Below are positions 48,638 to 58,395 of a stretch of DNA of 64,000 nucleotides, one piece after another (within the stretch, counting starts at the first letter, position 1; the number at the start of each line of letters is the position of its first letter). The stretch is from WHSW01 sp963777775 (GTDB lineage: Bacteria > Actinomycetota > Thermoleophilia > Solirubrobacterales > 70-9): contig CAVZRL010000009.1 of NCBI GenBank assembly GCA_963777775.1, forward strand, positions 496,001-560,000. Direction: 5' to 3'. The notes below the pieces were generated by a model, which saw only the letters and a program-made list of their open reading frames with translations, had not been told where the DNA came from and ran no database searches. The translations under genes were made by a program, and so were the position numbers.

Positions 48638-49856
48638 CCGCCGGTCCGCCGGCCGGCGAGCCGGTGGCGTCCTGCGCGCGATCCTGGCGGCCGAGCAGCC
48701 CGAGCGCGGTGAGCGGAAAGACCAGCACGGTGAGCAGCCCGGCGGCGATGAACCCGGCCGAGGTCGCGGCGTCGATCAACCCCAGGTCCTGTCCGATCGC
48801 GGTCGCGGCGACGATGAACGGCAGCGACGTCGCCTGCAGCAGCCCCGCCGCGAGCACTCGCCGGCGGTCGAGCTGGGCGCGGTAGAGCAGGGCCGGAACC
48901 GCGCGGGCGAGGAGCAGGGCGGCGACGAAGGCGGGGATCGCCGCGATCGCCGTCGAGGAGGCGAACAGCGCGTCGAGGTCGAAGCGCACGCCGCTGGCGA
49001 CGAAGAAGACCGGGATGAAGACGCCGAAGCCGACTGCGGCGAGCTTGGCGCGGAACTCGGTATGGGTCATCCCCCGGTCCATGTCCAGGTGGTTGAGGAT
49101 CGCGCCGGCTGCGAACGCACCGAGGATCAGCTCGAGGCCGAGCTGCTCGGCGAGCGCGACCATGCCGATCAGGAGCACGAAGGCGCCGCGGACCCGGATC
49201 TGCGCGCTGGTGTCCTGGAGCCGGACCAGCGCCGCCGAGATCCGGCGCGAGCGCTCAGCCTCCGCGACGCCGACCGCCACCGCCGCGATCACGAGCACGA
49301 ACAGCCCGATCAGGATCAGCTTGGCGCCGATCCCGGCCGACTCGCCCGAGAACAGCAGCGTCAGCAGCAGCACCGAGGCGAAGTCGGCGATCGAGGCGGC
49401 GGCGATCACCAGCTGCCCGAATCGCGACGAGACCTGGCCCGAGTCCTGGAGCACCGGGACGATCACGCCGAGCGAGGTCGAGGCGAGGATGATCGCGATC
49501 AGCAGCGGCTCGTCCGCGATCCCGGCGAGGTCGAGGAGAACGCCGGCGACCACGGCGAGCGCCAGCGAGAGGACGAATCCGAGCGACGCCGCCCGCAACA
49601 GCGCGCCGCGCAGGGCCGCGAGGTCGATCTCGAGCCCGGCGAGAAAGAGCAGGAACGCGAGCCCGACCAGCGACAGCACCTCGACCGGCTCGTCGACCTC
49701 GACCCAGCCGAGCACCGCCGGGCCGATCACGATCCCGATCACGATCTCGAGCACCACCGCCGGGAGCCGAAGCCGCGGCGCCAGGCCGAGCGCGAACGGG
49801 GCCGCGAACCCGGCCGCGACGACGATCAGCAGGTTCTGGAACGAGATCTCCTCCAC
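48630..49856 (-). CDS. Cation:proton antiporter (CPA2/KefB-like)
   Basis: 408 residues with about 12 hydrophobic helices. GPAVLGWVEVDEPVEVLSLVGLAFLLFLAGLEIDLAALR is the conserved CPA2 entry, and the ASTSLGVIVPVL unwound helix matches the ion-binding region. There is no TrkA-N/RCK domain. Most likely exchanges Na+ or K+ for H+. It follows the flavin-oxidoreductase gene on the same strand, 30 bases away. Confidence 0.88.
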   Translation of the reverse strand: MEEISFQNLLIVVAAGFAAPFALGLAPRLRLPAVVLEIVIGIVIGPAVLGWVEVDEPVEVLSLVGLAFLLFLAGLEIDLAALRGALLRAASLGFVLSLALAVVAGVLLDLAGIADEPLLIAIILASTSLGVIVPVLQDSGQVSSRFGQLVIAAASIADFASVLLLTLLFSGESAGIGAKLILIGLFVLVIAAVAVGVAEAERSRRISAALVRLQDTSAQIRVRGAFVLLIGMVALAEQLGLELILGAFAAGAILNHLDMDRGMTHTEFRAKLAAVGFGVFIPVFFVASGVRFDLDALFASSTAIAAIPAFVAALLLARAVPALLYRAQLDRRRVLAAGLLQATSLPFIVAATAIGQDLGLIDAATSAGFIAAGLLTVLVFPLTALGLLGRQDRAQDATGSPAGGPAVM

Positions 49857-49886
49857 GCCGCTTAGGTGGCCGCCGGGCCGGATTCG

Positions 49887-50948
49887 TTACGCGCGCGAGC
49901 AGGCAGCGGTCGGCGAACGCCTCGGACCCGGGCCGGCGCGAGGTCCGCGCTGATCGCCGATCTCCTCCGGGGCGAGGAAGTAGGTCGGCGGGCCGAGCCA
50001 GATCCCGTCGCCACGCTCGGCCACCGCCTCGACCCGCTCGCGCACCTTGTCGATCGGCCCGGCGGCGCAGTAGGCGTCGACCATCTCGTCCGGGCACGTG
50101 CGCGGCATCTCCGCGAAGTCGCCGCGCCGGAAGGCCTCGCCGACGGCCGCGGCGACGTCACCGAAACCGTGCATCTCCCAGAGCGGCGCGTAGGTGCGGA
50201 CGGTCGCGTAGAAGCAGATCGTCCGCCGCGCGGCCTCGTAGGCGGCCTCCTCGTCGTCGGAGATCGCGCAGCAGACCGAGGGCAGGAAGTCGAAGCTCGC
50301 GCGCTCGCGGCCCGAGCGGCTGAGGCCGAGCTCGAAGTTGGCGACCAGGACCTCGTCGAGCCATCGCATCGAGCACATCGGGTGGCCGATCAGACCGTCG
50401 GCGACGTCGCCCGCCATCCGCGCCATCCCCTCCTGAACGGCGGCCGTGTAGATCGGGATCGTCTCGCGCGCCTTGCGGTGCGGGCGCGCCCAGCCCTTGA
50501 TCTCTAGCTGGTGGTACTCGCCCGAGTAGCGGATCGGCTCCGCACTCCCCGCCTGCTCGATGATCAGGCGCACCGCCTCGACCGTCTCGCGCAGGTGCGG
50601 CGCCGGCCGGCCGTACTCCGCCCCGTGCCAGGTCTCGTTGAGGCGCTTGACCCCGGCGCCGAGGCCGAGCCGGAAGCGCCCGCCCGAGGCCTCGTCGAGG
50701 TCGAGCGCCGAGAGCGCGATGATCAACGGGCTGCGCGTGAACGCCCAGGCGATCCCGGTCCCGAGCCCGACCGTTTCGGTCCCGGCTGCAAGCCACATCG
50801 CCTGGGTGATCGAGCTGCGAAAGAGCTCCACCGACCAGACGCAGTCGATTCCCGCCGCCTCGGCCTCGCGGGCCTGCTCACCGAGCTCGGCCAGCGAGTC
50901 GCCGAGCCCGCCGATCTGGACCCGGTCGAGCGCCCTCGGCCGGGTCAA
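49887..50948 (-). CDS. LLM-class flavin/F420-dependent oxidoreductase
   Basis: 353 residues from TTG 50948, which overlaps the lipoprotein stop. Luciferase-like TIM barrel: VQIGGLGDSLAELGEQAREAEAAGID, AWAFTRSPLIIALSALDLDEASGGRFRLGLGAGVKRLNE. The last motif is typical of F420-dependent members in actinobacteria. Substrate unknown; the operon contains thiolase, so a role in acyl or steroid-like catabolism is possible. The C-terminal ~20 residues are Pro/Arg-rich. Confidence 0.86.
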   Translation of the reverse strand: MTRPRALDRVQIGGLGDSLAELGEQAREAEAAGIDCVWSVELFRSSITQAMWLAAGTETVGLGTGIAWAFTRSPLIIALSALDLDEASGGRFRLGLGAGVKRLNETWHGAEYGRPAPHLRETVEAVRLIIEQAGSAEPIRYSGEYHQLEIKGWARPHRKARETIPIYTAAVQEGMARMAGDVADGLIGHPMCSMRWLDEVLVANFELGLSRSGRERASFDFLPSVCCAISDDEEAAYEAARRTICFYATVRTYAPLWEMHGFGDVAAAVGEAFRRGDFAEMPRTCPDEMVDAYCAAGPIDKVRERVEAVAERGDGIWLGPPTYFLAPEEIGDQRGPRAGPGPRRSPTAACSRA

Positions 50949-51384
50949 CCGCCGCAGTCCGTGAGCCCCAGCGTGTCGGCGAGCTGATTCGCCTTCGCGA
51001 GCGGCGCGTCGGCTCCGGCCGCCTGGATTGAGGCGGGATCGGCCTCGAGCGCGTCGATCCCGCTCTGCAGCGCGGCGAGCAGGGCATCGGCCTGCTCCTC
51101 GGCTCCCTCGGGCGCCGACAGGTCGGCGATCTCGTCGTGCTGGCTCTGGAGGCTGGGGATGACCTCGTCGGTGACGAACTGCTCCTGCTCGGCGTCGTCG
51201 GGCGGCGTGTTGCCGCCGAACTGGTCCTCGACCGCCTGATTGAGATCCTGGTCGGCTGCCGCGCAGATGTCGTCGGCCTGCTCGACCCACGCCGTCTTGC
51301 TCTGCGTCTCGTCGCCACCGCAGCCGGCCGCGAGCAGCGCCGCTGCGGCAAGGGTGAGGAGCGGAAGGCCGGCGGCGCCGCGGC

Positions 51385-51388
<4 letters not shown>
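50945..51388 (-). CDS. Secreted lipoprotein, unknown function
   Basis: 147 residues from ATG 51388, which overlaps the thiolase stop (ATGA). Signal peptide with lipobox LAAGC, then GGDETQSKTAWVEQADDICAAAD and a helical domain (~45-140) with an N- and C-terminal cysteine (DICAA and LTDCGG) likely joined by a disulfide. Pattern seen in small actinobacterial lipoproteins of unknown role. Its location between a thiolase and an oxidoreductase gene suggests co-expression with acyl-CoA metabolism. Confidence 0.74.
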
Positions 51389-52572
<1,184 letters not shown>

Positions 52573-52615
52573 CTCAGTTCCTCCTAGTCGGTCTGTGCGA
52601 CAACGATACCCGACC

Positions 52616-52633
52616 GACTGACTCGTCAGTCAG
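52616..52633. promoter_or_regulatory. Palindromic operator upstream of thiolase
   Basis: GACTGAC-TC-GTCAGTC is a perfect seven-base-arm palindrome and also contains the 14-base TGACTCGTCAGTCA found before the acyl-CoA dehydrogenase gene. It overlaps the stop codon of the desaturase gene and lies 44 bp before the thiolase start, a good place for a repressor site. Confidence 0.68.
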
Positions 52634-53490
52634 CCGCGGGTCGCCTCGGACTCGCTGACCCCGGGCGGGGTCCAGCCGGGGCCGTGGAAGACGACGCCGA
52701 GCTTGTCGCGCAGCCGCGGTGCGCGCTTGATGTCGTGCCACATCGCGATGTACTCGTGAAACGCGACCCGGACCGGGCGGAAGGTGCGGAGCTGGGTCGT
52801 GAGCCCGTAGCGGACCCGCTCGCCCTCGGGCTCGTAGGTGCCGAACAGCTTGTCCCAGATGATCAGGATGCCGCCGTAGTTGCGGTCCAGGTACTGGTCG
52901 TTGACGCCGTGGTGAACGCGGTGGTGCGAGGGCGTGTTCAGCACCGCCTCGAGCGGGCGCGGCAGCCTCCGGATCCGCTCGGTGTGGATCCAGAACTGAT
53001 AGATCAGCGACCAGCTCTGCGCGAGCAGCACCATCCACGGCTCGAAGCCGATCGCCGGCAGCCAGAGCCAGAACGGCAGGTAGGTCATCGGGACCCAGGT
53101 CTGGCGCAGCGCGGTCGAGAGGTTGTAGTGCTGGCTCGAGTGGTGGACGACATGGCTGGCCCAGAACACGCGGCTCTCGTGCGAGACGCGGTGAAACCAG
53201 TAATAGGAGAGGTCGTCGGCGAAGAAGAGCAGCACCCATACCCACCAGTCGGAGGGGTCGAGCCGCAGCGGCGTCAACTCGTAGATCGCCACGTAGAGTG
53301 CGAGTACGGCGAACTTCCAGACGAAGTTGATCGCCACGTTGCCGAACCCCATGGTCAGGCTGGTTCGCGTGTCGCGGGCCTCGTAGCCGATCAGGTCGGC
53401 TTGCTCGTCCTGGACCTGGCGGAACGAGAGGTACTCGAGGACCAGGAGCAGGACGAAGAACGGGATCGCGTAGTAGAGGACCTCCGCCAT
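52630..53490 (-). CDS. Sterol desaturase / fatty-acid hydroxylase family protein
   Basis: 286 residues, about four membrane helices, with the di-iron histidine clusters WFHRVSH, HVVHHSSQHYN and HRVHHGVND in the usual order. These enzymes hydroxylate or desaturate lipids at the membrane using O2. The next gene upstream on the same strand is an MMPL transporter (15 bases), so both may process or export a lipid. Substrate unknown. Confidence 0.9.
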   Translation of the reverse strand: MAEVLYYAIPFFVLLLVLEYLSFRQVQDEQADLIGYEARDTRTSLTMGFGNVAINFVWKFAVLALYVAIYELTPLRLDPSDWWVWVLLFFADDLSYYWFHRVSHESRVFWASHVVHHSSQHYNLSTALRQTWVPMTYLPFWLWLPAIGFEPWMVLLAQSWSLIYQFWIHTERIRRLPRPLEAVLNTPSHHRVHHGVNDQYLDRNYGGILIIWDKLFGTYEPEGERVRYGLTTQLRTFRPVRVAFHEYIAMWHDIKRAPRLRDKLGVVFHGPGWTPPGVSESEATRG

Positions 53491-53505
53491 CAGCCCTGAT
53501 TGTGC

Positions 53506-55740
53506 CTAACCGGCCGGCTCGCGTGCGGGCTGGTCGTGGGCGACCTTCGACGGCCACCAGTTGCGCTCGCCGAGCTTGAACGCGATCGCTGGGACGAGGA
53601 TCGTGCGGACGAGGAAGGTGTCGACCAGGAGCCCGAAGGCGATCGTGAACCCGATCTGGAACAGCGTTTCGAGCGGCAGGCTCATGAGCGCGAAGAAGGT
53701 GCCGGCGAGGATCAGCCCGGCGCTGGTGATTACGCCGCCGGTCCGCTCGAGCCCCGTGATCACCGCCTCCTTGGTCTCCTGGTGGGCGGCCTCCTCGCGT
53801 ATCCGGCTCATCAGGAAGATGTTGTAGTCGACCCCGAGCGCGACCAGGAATATGAAGGCGAAGGTCGGCAGGCCCGGGTCCGAGTCGGGCTGGTTGAAGA
53901 TCTCGGTGAAGATCAGGGTCGTGGCGCCGAGCGCAAAGGCGTAGGAGAGGACCACCGTCGCGACCAGGTAGAGCGGCGCGACGACCGCGCGCAAGAGCAG
54001 GCAGAGGATGGTGAAGATCAGCAGCAGGACCAGGGGCACGATCAGCTTCGCGTCCGAGCGCAGGGTCTCGGTGGTGTCGAAGTTCTCCGCCGTCAGCCCG
54101 CCGACCAGCGCCTCGCCGTCGCCCGCGGCCCCCCGGACCGCCACGCGCAGGGCCGGGATCGTGTCGTTGGCCTCGTCGGAGAACGGGTCGTAGGCGAGCG
54201 TCACGTCGATCCGCTCGAGCTCTCCGTCCTCCGAGGTTCCGGCGGGGACCACCGCCTCGACGCCCTCGACGCCGCGCGCCGCATCCGCCACCGGCTCGGC
54301 GGCCTCGGTGGAAGCCAGGACCGTCGTTACCGCGGTCTGGCCGGCCGCCAGCTGATCCTCGATCACGAGCTGGCCGTCGACCGACTCGGGCGGATCGCGA
54401 AAGCCCTCGCCGAAGTCGATGATGCCGCGGTCCTGGAACAGCCCCAGCGCGCCGAGGGCGAGGATCCCGACCGAGATCACGAGCGCGAGCGTCGAGCGCT
54501 CGTGGACGAAGTGCCCGACCCGGCGCCAGATCCCGAGTGCAGCCTGCTGCTCGCTGCCGTGGCGCGGGATCGCCGGCCAGAAGGAGTTGCGTCCGAGCGC
54601 CGCCAGCAGCGCGGGCAGGAAGGTGAGGCCCGCGAGCAGCATCACCGCCACGCCCAGCGCCAGCACCGGTCCCATCGTCTGGGTGGCGCGGAAGTCCGCA
54701 AGCGTGAGCACCAGCATCGCAGCGATCACGGTCGCGCCGGCCGAGAGGATCGCCGGCCCGGTGCGCTCGGTGGCATGCGCCATCGCCTCGTGCTTGTCCT
54801 CGAACCGTCGCAGCTCCTCGCGGTAGCGGGAGACGATCAACAGGCAGTAGTCGGTGCCGGCGCCGAACATCAGGACGATCAACAGGCTGGTGGTCTGGCC
54901 GTTGACCTCGAGCGCCCCCGCCTCGACCAGGCCGTAGACGAGCGCGGCGGCTATCCCGTACGCGATCGCGACCACGAACAGCGGCACCAGCGCGATCACC
55001 GGCGAGCGGTAGATCGCCAGCAGCAGTACGAGGACGAGGCCGACCGTGACCAGCAGCAGCGTCGTGTCGATCGACTCGAAGACCTCGATCGAGTCGCTGA
55101 CGATGCCGCCGATCCCGGTCACGTACGCGCGCAGCTCGCCCTCGCCGGCATCGGGATCCGGCGCGATCTCGCGCAGCGCGGCGACGTTGTCCTGGATCTC
55201 CTCGGAGTCCTCGGTGTTGGTGCGGATCAGCAGCAGCGCCGTCGAGCCGTCCGCCGAGACCGCGGCGGGGGCGTCCTCGGGCGCCGCCTCGGGGGCGCCC
55301 GAGGCGGTCGCGATCGGCTCGGCGCCGCAGATCGGGCCCTGGAAGGGGTCGATGACGGTCAGGACCCCGTCGAGATCGGCGCTCGAGCAGGGTGTCGCGG
55401 GAGCTCCGGCGCCGCCCGCGCCGGCGAAACTGCGCGCGTCCTCGCTGATCCGGCGGCGATCGGCCTCGCTCAGGCCCCCGTCGCGGGTGTAGAGGACGAG
55501 GATGTCGACCTCGCGGCCGTCGGGGAAGCGCTCTTCGACGAGGTCGTTGACCTCGGTCGACTCGGCGTTTCCCGGCAGGAAGGCCTCGTTCTCGTTGGTC
55601 GTCGCCTCCTGCAGCTTGGGCTGGAACTGAAACAGCGCGAAGCCGACGATCACCCAGGCGGCGATCACCACCCACTTCGTCCTCGGTCCCGCGGCGAAGG
55701 CGGATACGCGGCGCAGCATCCGGGGCGTGATAGTAACCAC
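53506..55740 (-). CDS. MMPL/RND-type lipid transporter
   Basis: 744 residues with 12 predicted helices in two halves, each with a large extracytoplasmic loop (~50-200 and ~400-510). MMPL signatures: FGAGTDYCLLIVSRYREEL in the first half and LGVDYNIFLMSRIREEA in the second, with the proton-relay D/Y pairs. These transporters export lipids or wall components across the membrane. Divergent from the hydroxyacyl-CoA dehydrogenase with only three bases between the starts. Confidence 0.92.
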   Translation of the reverse strand: MVTITPRMLRRVSAFAAGPRTKWVVIAAWVIVGFALFQFQPKLQEATTNENEAFLPGNAESTEVNDLVEERFPDGREVDILVLYTRDGGLSEADRRRISEDARSFAGAGGAGAPATPCSSADLDGVLTVIDPFQGPICGAEPIATASGAPEAAPEDAPAAVSADGSTALLLIRTNTEDSEEIQDNVAALREIAPDPDAGEGELRAYVTGIGGIVSDSIEVFESIDTTLLLVTVGLVLVLLLAIYRSPVIALVPLFVVAIAYGIAAALVYGLVEAGALEVNGQTTSLLIVLMFGAGTDYCLLIVSRYREELRRFEDKHEAMAHATERTGPAILSAGATVIAAMLVLTLADFRATQTMGPVLALGVAVMLLAGLTFLPALLAALGRNSFWPAIPRHGSEQQAALGIWRRVGHFVHERSTLALVISVGILALGALGLFQDRGIIDFGEGFRDPPESVDGQLVIEDQLAAGQTAVTTVLASTEAAEPVADAARGVEGVEAVVPAGTSEDGELERIDVTLAYDPFSDEANDTIPALRVAVRGAAGDGEALVGGLTAENFDTTETLRSDAKLIVPLVLLLIFTILCLLLRAVVAPLYLVATVVLSYAFALGATTLIFTEIFNQPDSDPGLPTFAFIFLVALGVDYNIFLMSRIREEAAHQETKEAVITGLERTGGVITSAGLILAGTFFALMSLPLETLFQIGFTIAFGLLVDTFLVRTILVPAIAFKLGERNWWPSKVAHDQPAREPAG

Positions 55741-55743
55741 GCC

Positions 55744-56571
55744 GTGGACGGCTCAGACGGATACGCCCGGCCCGCGGTCGCCGGAAGCGGCACGATCGCC
55801 TGCGGTCTCGCGGCCTGCGCGAGCCGGCTCGGCGAGGTGCGCCTGCTCGCGCGCAGCGACGCTTCCGCGTGGCGCGCCGAGGAGGCGGCGCAGGCTGAGG
55901 CGAAGAAGCTCGACGCGGGCGTCCCGGCGCGGATCCGGGTCACCACCGACCCCGCCGACCTCGCCGACGTCGACCTGGTCGTCGAGGCGATCGCCGAGGA
56001 CCTCGAGTCGAAGGGCGAGCTGCTGGCGATGCTGGCCGAGCTCTGCGCCGAGGCGGACCTCGCCAGCACCACCTCCTCGCTGCGAGTCGCCGACCTCGCC
56101 GCGCGCAGCGGCGCTGCCGAGCGGGTGTTCGGGCTCCACGTCTTCAACCCGGTCGCGCGGATGGAGCTGGTCGAGCTCTGCCTGCCGGAGGGGCTGCGCG
56201 ACGGGGCGGCCGAGCGGGCCCGGCTGTGGGCGGCCGAGCTCGGCAAGACTGCGATCGAGGTACCCGACCAGCCCGGTTTCGTGGTCAACCGGCTGCTGTT
56301 CCCGTTCCTGTTCGAGGCCGTGCGGATGATCGAGCAGACGGGCATGAGCGCGGCGGACGTCGACTCGTGCATCCGGCTCGGCGCCGGGCATCCGATGGGT
56401 CCGCTGAAGCTGCTCGACTTCGTCGGCCTCGATGTCGCGGTCGCGATCGGCGACAGCCTGCACGCTGACTCCGGTCGCGAGTCCGACCAGGTTCCGGAGC
56501 GGCTGCGCGAGCTCGCGGCCGCGGGCCGGCTCGGCCGCAAGAGCGGCTCGGGCTTCTACGAATACGAGTGA
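55744..56571 (+). CDS. 3-hydroxyacyl-CoA dehydrogenase
   Basis: 275 residues from GTG 55744. N-terminal NAD motif AVAGSGTIACGLA, LVVEAIAEDLESKGELL, ASTTSSL, the catalytic-site HVFNPVARMELVEL, and C-terminal PGFVVNRLLFPFLFEA ... GHPMGPLKLLDFVGLDV. Oxidises 3-hydroxyacyl-CoA in beta-oxidation, or runs the reverse reaction in butyrate/PHB metabolism. The frame is open far upstream (to 53500), but that part is antisense to the MMPL gene and has no homologous features. No clear Shine-Dalgarno sequence. Confidence 0.9.
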   Translation: MDGSDGYARPAVAGSGTIACGLAACASRLGEVRLLARSDASAWRAEEAAQAEAKKLDAGVPARIRVTTDPADLADVDLVVEAIAEDLESKGELLAMLAELCAEADLASTTSSLRVADLAARSGAAERVFGLHVFNPVARMELVELCLPEGLRDGAAERARLWAAELGKTAIEVPDQPGFVVNRLLFPFLFEAVRMIEQTGMSAADVDSCIRLGAGHPMGPLKLLDFVGLDVAVAIGDSLHADSGRESDQVPERLRELAAAGRLGRKSGSGFYEYE

Positions 56572-56578
56572 GCGCCGG

Positions 56579-56872
56579 TCAGGCCGCGCGGCGGGCGGCG
56601 GCGGCGCCCTTGCCCTTGCGGGTCGAGCGCGGCGCCGGGGGCTCGGGGTGGCTACCGCAGAGGTCCCAGACGACCTCCGCCTCAGAGACCCCCTGGCGGC
56701 GGGCCTCGTCGGCGACGCTCCCCCAGGGGAGCTGCGCGTCGGGCAGCTCGTCCCAGCGCGCCAGCTCGAGCGCCTCGAGCGCCCCCTTCAGCGCCGGGCC
56801 CAGATGCGACTCGCTGCGCAGCATCGCCCTCAACACCTCAAGCTGCTTCTCGGTCAAGCGCACTGCCCACAT
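56579..56872 (-). CDS. Small helical protein, unknown function
   Basis: 97 residues from ATG 56872; GTG 56899 would add nine. The N-terminal part (RLTEKQLEVLRAMLRSESHLGPALKGALEALELARWDEL) is strongly helical; SVADEARRQGVSEAEVVWDLCG resembles a small winged or helix-turn-helix piece; the tail is Pro/Lys/Arg/Ala-rich. No family recognised. It converges on the dehydrogenase gene. Coding status is moderate. Confidence 0.5.
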   Translation of the reverse strand: MWAVRLTEKQLEVLRAMLRSESHLGPALKGALEALELARWDELPDAQLPWGSVADEARRQGVSEAEVVWDLCGSHPEPPAPRSTRKGKGAAAARRAA

Positions 56873-56946
56873 CGATGCCAAGACGCTAGATCCGCCCACG
56901 GACGGAAGCCAGGCGGCCGAAAGCCGCAGATTGCGGGCGCTCGCGG

Positions 56947-58287
56947 CTACCCGGCGCCGGCTCCCTCTGACCCGGTCGGCGCCTCGGTCCCGACGACGCG
57001 GTGCTCTGCGGTCACCGAGTGGATCCGCACCGCGACGATCCGGTTCTCGCGCACCGACTCGACCCGCAGCTCGAAGCCGTCGGCGAGCACCTTGTCGCCG
57101 CGCTTGGGCAGCCGACCGAGCTCGGAAAACACATAGCCGCCGATCGAGTTGAATGCGTCCGAGGAGACCGGAAGCTGGATCCCGGCGTCCTCGAGGTCGC
57201 CGAGCGGTACGTGGCCACGCACGTACCAGTCGCCGTCGGTGAGCCGGCGGAGGTCGACCGCGCGCGGGTCGGTCTCGTCCTCGATCTCGCCGACAACCTC
57301 CTCGAGGATGTCCTCAACCGTCACGATCCCGACCGTGCGCCCGTACTCGTCGGAGACGATCCCGATCGAGGAGCGCTGGCGCTGGAGCTCGGCGAGCAGG
57401 TCGTCGAGCGGCTTCGTCTCGGGGAAGACCGGCACCTCGCGGATCGCCGGCTCGAGCGCGGCGTCGCCGCCCGCATTCATGTAGAGCCGGACCAGGCTGT
57501 TGTTGTGGACGACGCCGCGGACCTTGTCGGGGTTGTCGCCCTCGACCACGACCAGCCGAGTGTGCCCCGAGCTGACGCAGCGGCGCAGGCCGTCCTCGAC
57601 CGTCTCGTCCGCGTTCACGGTGACCACCGCCGGGATCGGGGTCATCACCTCGCGTGCCTGCTGCTCGTGCAGGTGGAAGACGCCGCCGAGCATCACCGCC
57701 TCCCCCGGGTCGAGGCTGCCGCCGCGGGCCGAGGTCCTGATGATCTCCTTGAGGTCGGCGGAGGTGTGCTTCTCGCCGAGGTCGCTCGGGTCGACCCCGA
57801 ACAGGCGCACGATCGCGTTCGAGGCGCGGTTCAGCGCCCAGATGAACGGGGCGCTGAGCGCGCGGAAGGCGCTCAAGGGGCGCGACAGGGCGCGCGCCGT
57901 GGGCTCGGAGCGCGTGATCGCGAGCATCTTCGGGACCTGCTCGCCGATCGTGATGTGGAGCGCGGTCGCGACCGCGAAAGCGATCGCGAAAGCGATCGCG
58001 TGCGCCCCGGTCCCGTCACCGATCAGGGGCTCGATCAGGTCGGCGATCGCGGGCTCGCCGAGGAAGCCGATCCCGATCGAGGCCAGGGTGATCCCGAACT
58101 GGCACGCGGCGAGGGACTCGTCGATCTTGTCGAGCTGCTCGAGCGCCTGCTCGGCCCCGGCCTCGCCGCGCTTCGCGAGCTCCTCGATTCGCCCTTTGCG
58201 GGTCCGCACGAGGGCGAACTCGGCCGCGACGAAGAGCCCGTTGATCAGGACGAGCGCGATCAGCAGGACGAGGAAGAGAGCCGTCAC
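56947..58287 (-). CDS. CNNM/CorC (hemolysin-type) membrane protein
   Basis: 446 residues: N-terminal DUF21/CNNM membrane domain (~1-195, four helices, LINGLFVAAEFALVRTRK), a pair of CBS domains (~215-335, REVMTPIPAVVTVNADETVED and SIGIVSDEYGRTVGIVTVEDILEEVVGEI), and a C-terminal CorC_HlyC domain. Members move or sense Mg2+ or other divalent ions; the hemolysin name is historical. Normal length, domains complete. Confidence 0.92.
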   Translation of the reverse strand: MTALFLVLLIALVLINGLFVAAEFALVRTRKGRIEELAKRGEAGAEQALEQLDKIDESLAACQFGITLASIGIGFLGEPAIADLIEPLIGDGTGAHAIAFAIAFAVATALHITIGEQVPKMLAITRSEPTARALSRPLSAFRALSAPFIWALNRASNAIVRLFGVDPSDLGEKHTSADLKEIIRTSARGGSLDPGEAVMLGGVFHLHEQQAREVMTPIPAVVTVNADETVEDGLRRCVSSGHTRLVVVEGDNPDKVRGVVHNNSLVRLYMNAGGDAALEPAIREVPVFPETKPLDDLLAELQRQRSSIGIVSDEYGRTVGIVTVEDILEEVVGEIEDETDPRAVDLRRLTDGDWYVRGHVPLGDLEDAGIQLPVSSDAFNSIGGYVFSELGRLPKRGDKVLADGFELRVESVRENRIVAVRIHSVTAEHRVVGTEAPTGSEGAGAG

Positions 58288-58395
58288 CGCTCAGGGCGAC
58301 GCTGGCGTACTTCGGGGGAGGTCGTCGTCCATAAAAGGACCGGGCAAAGGTAGCAGCCACCGGGCTCCGCGCCGACCCGCAGTAAGTTCAGCCCG

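Noticed and set aside
53500..55743. Upstream extension of the 3-hydroxyacyl-CoA dehydrogenase frame
   Set aside because: The extension lies antisense to the MMPL transporter and has no family features; the enzyme's NAD motif begins just after GTG 55744.
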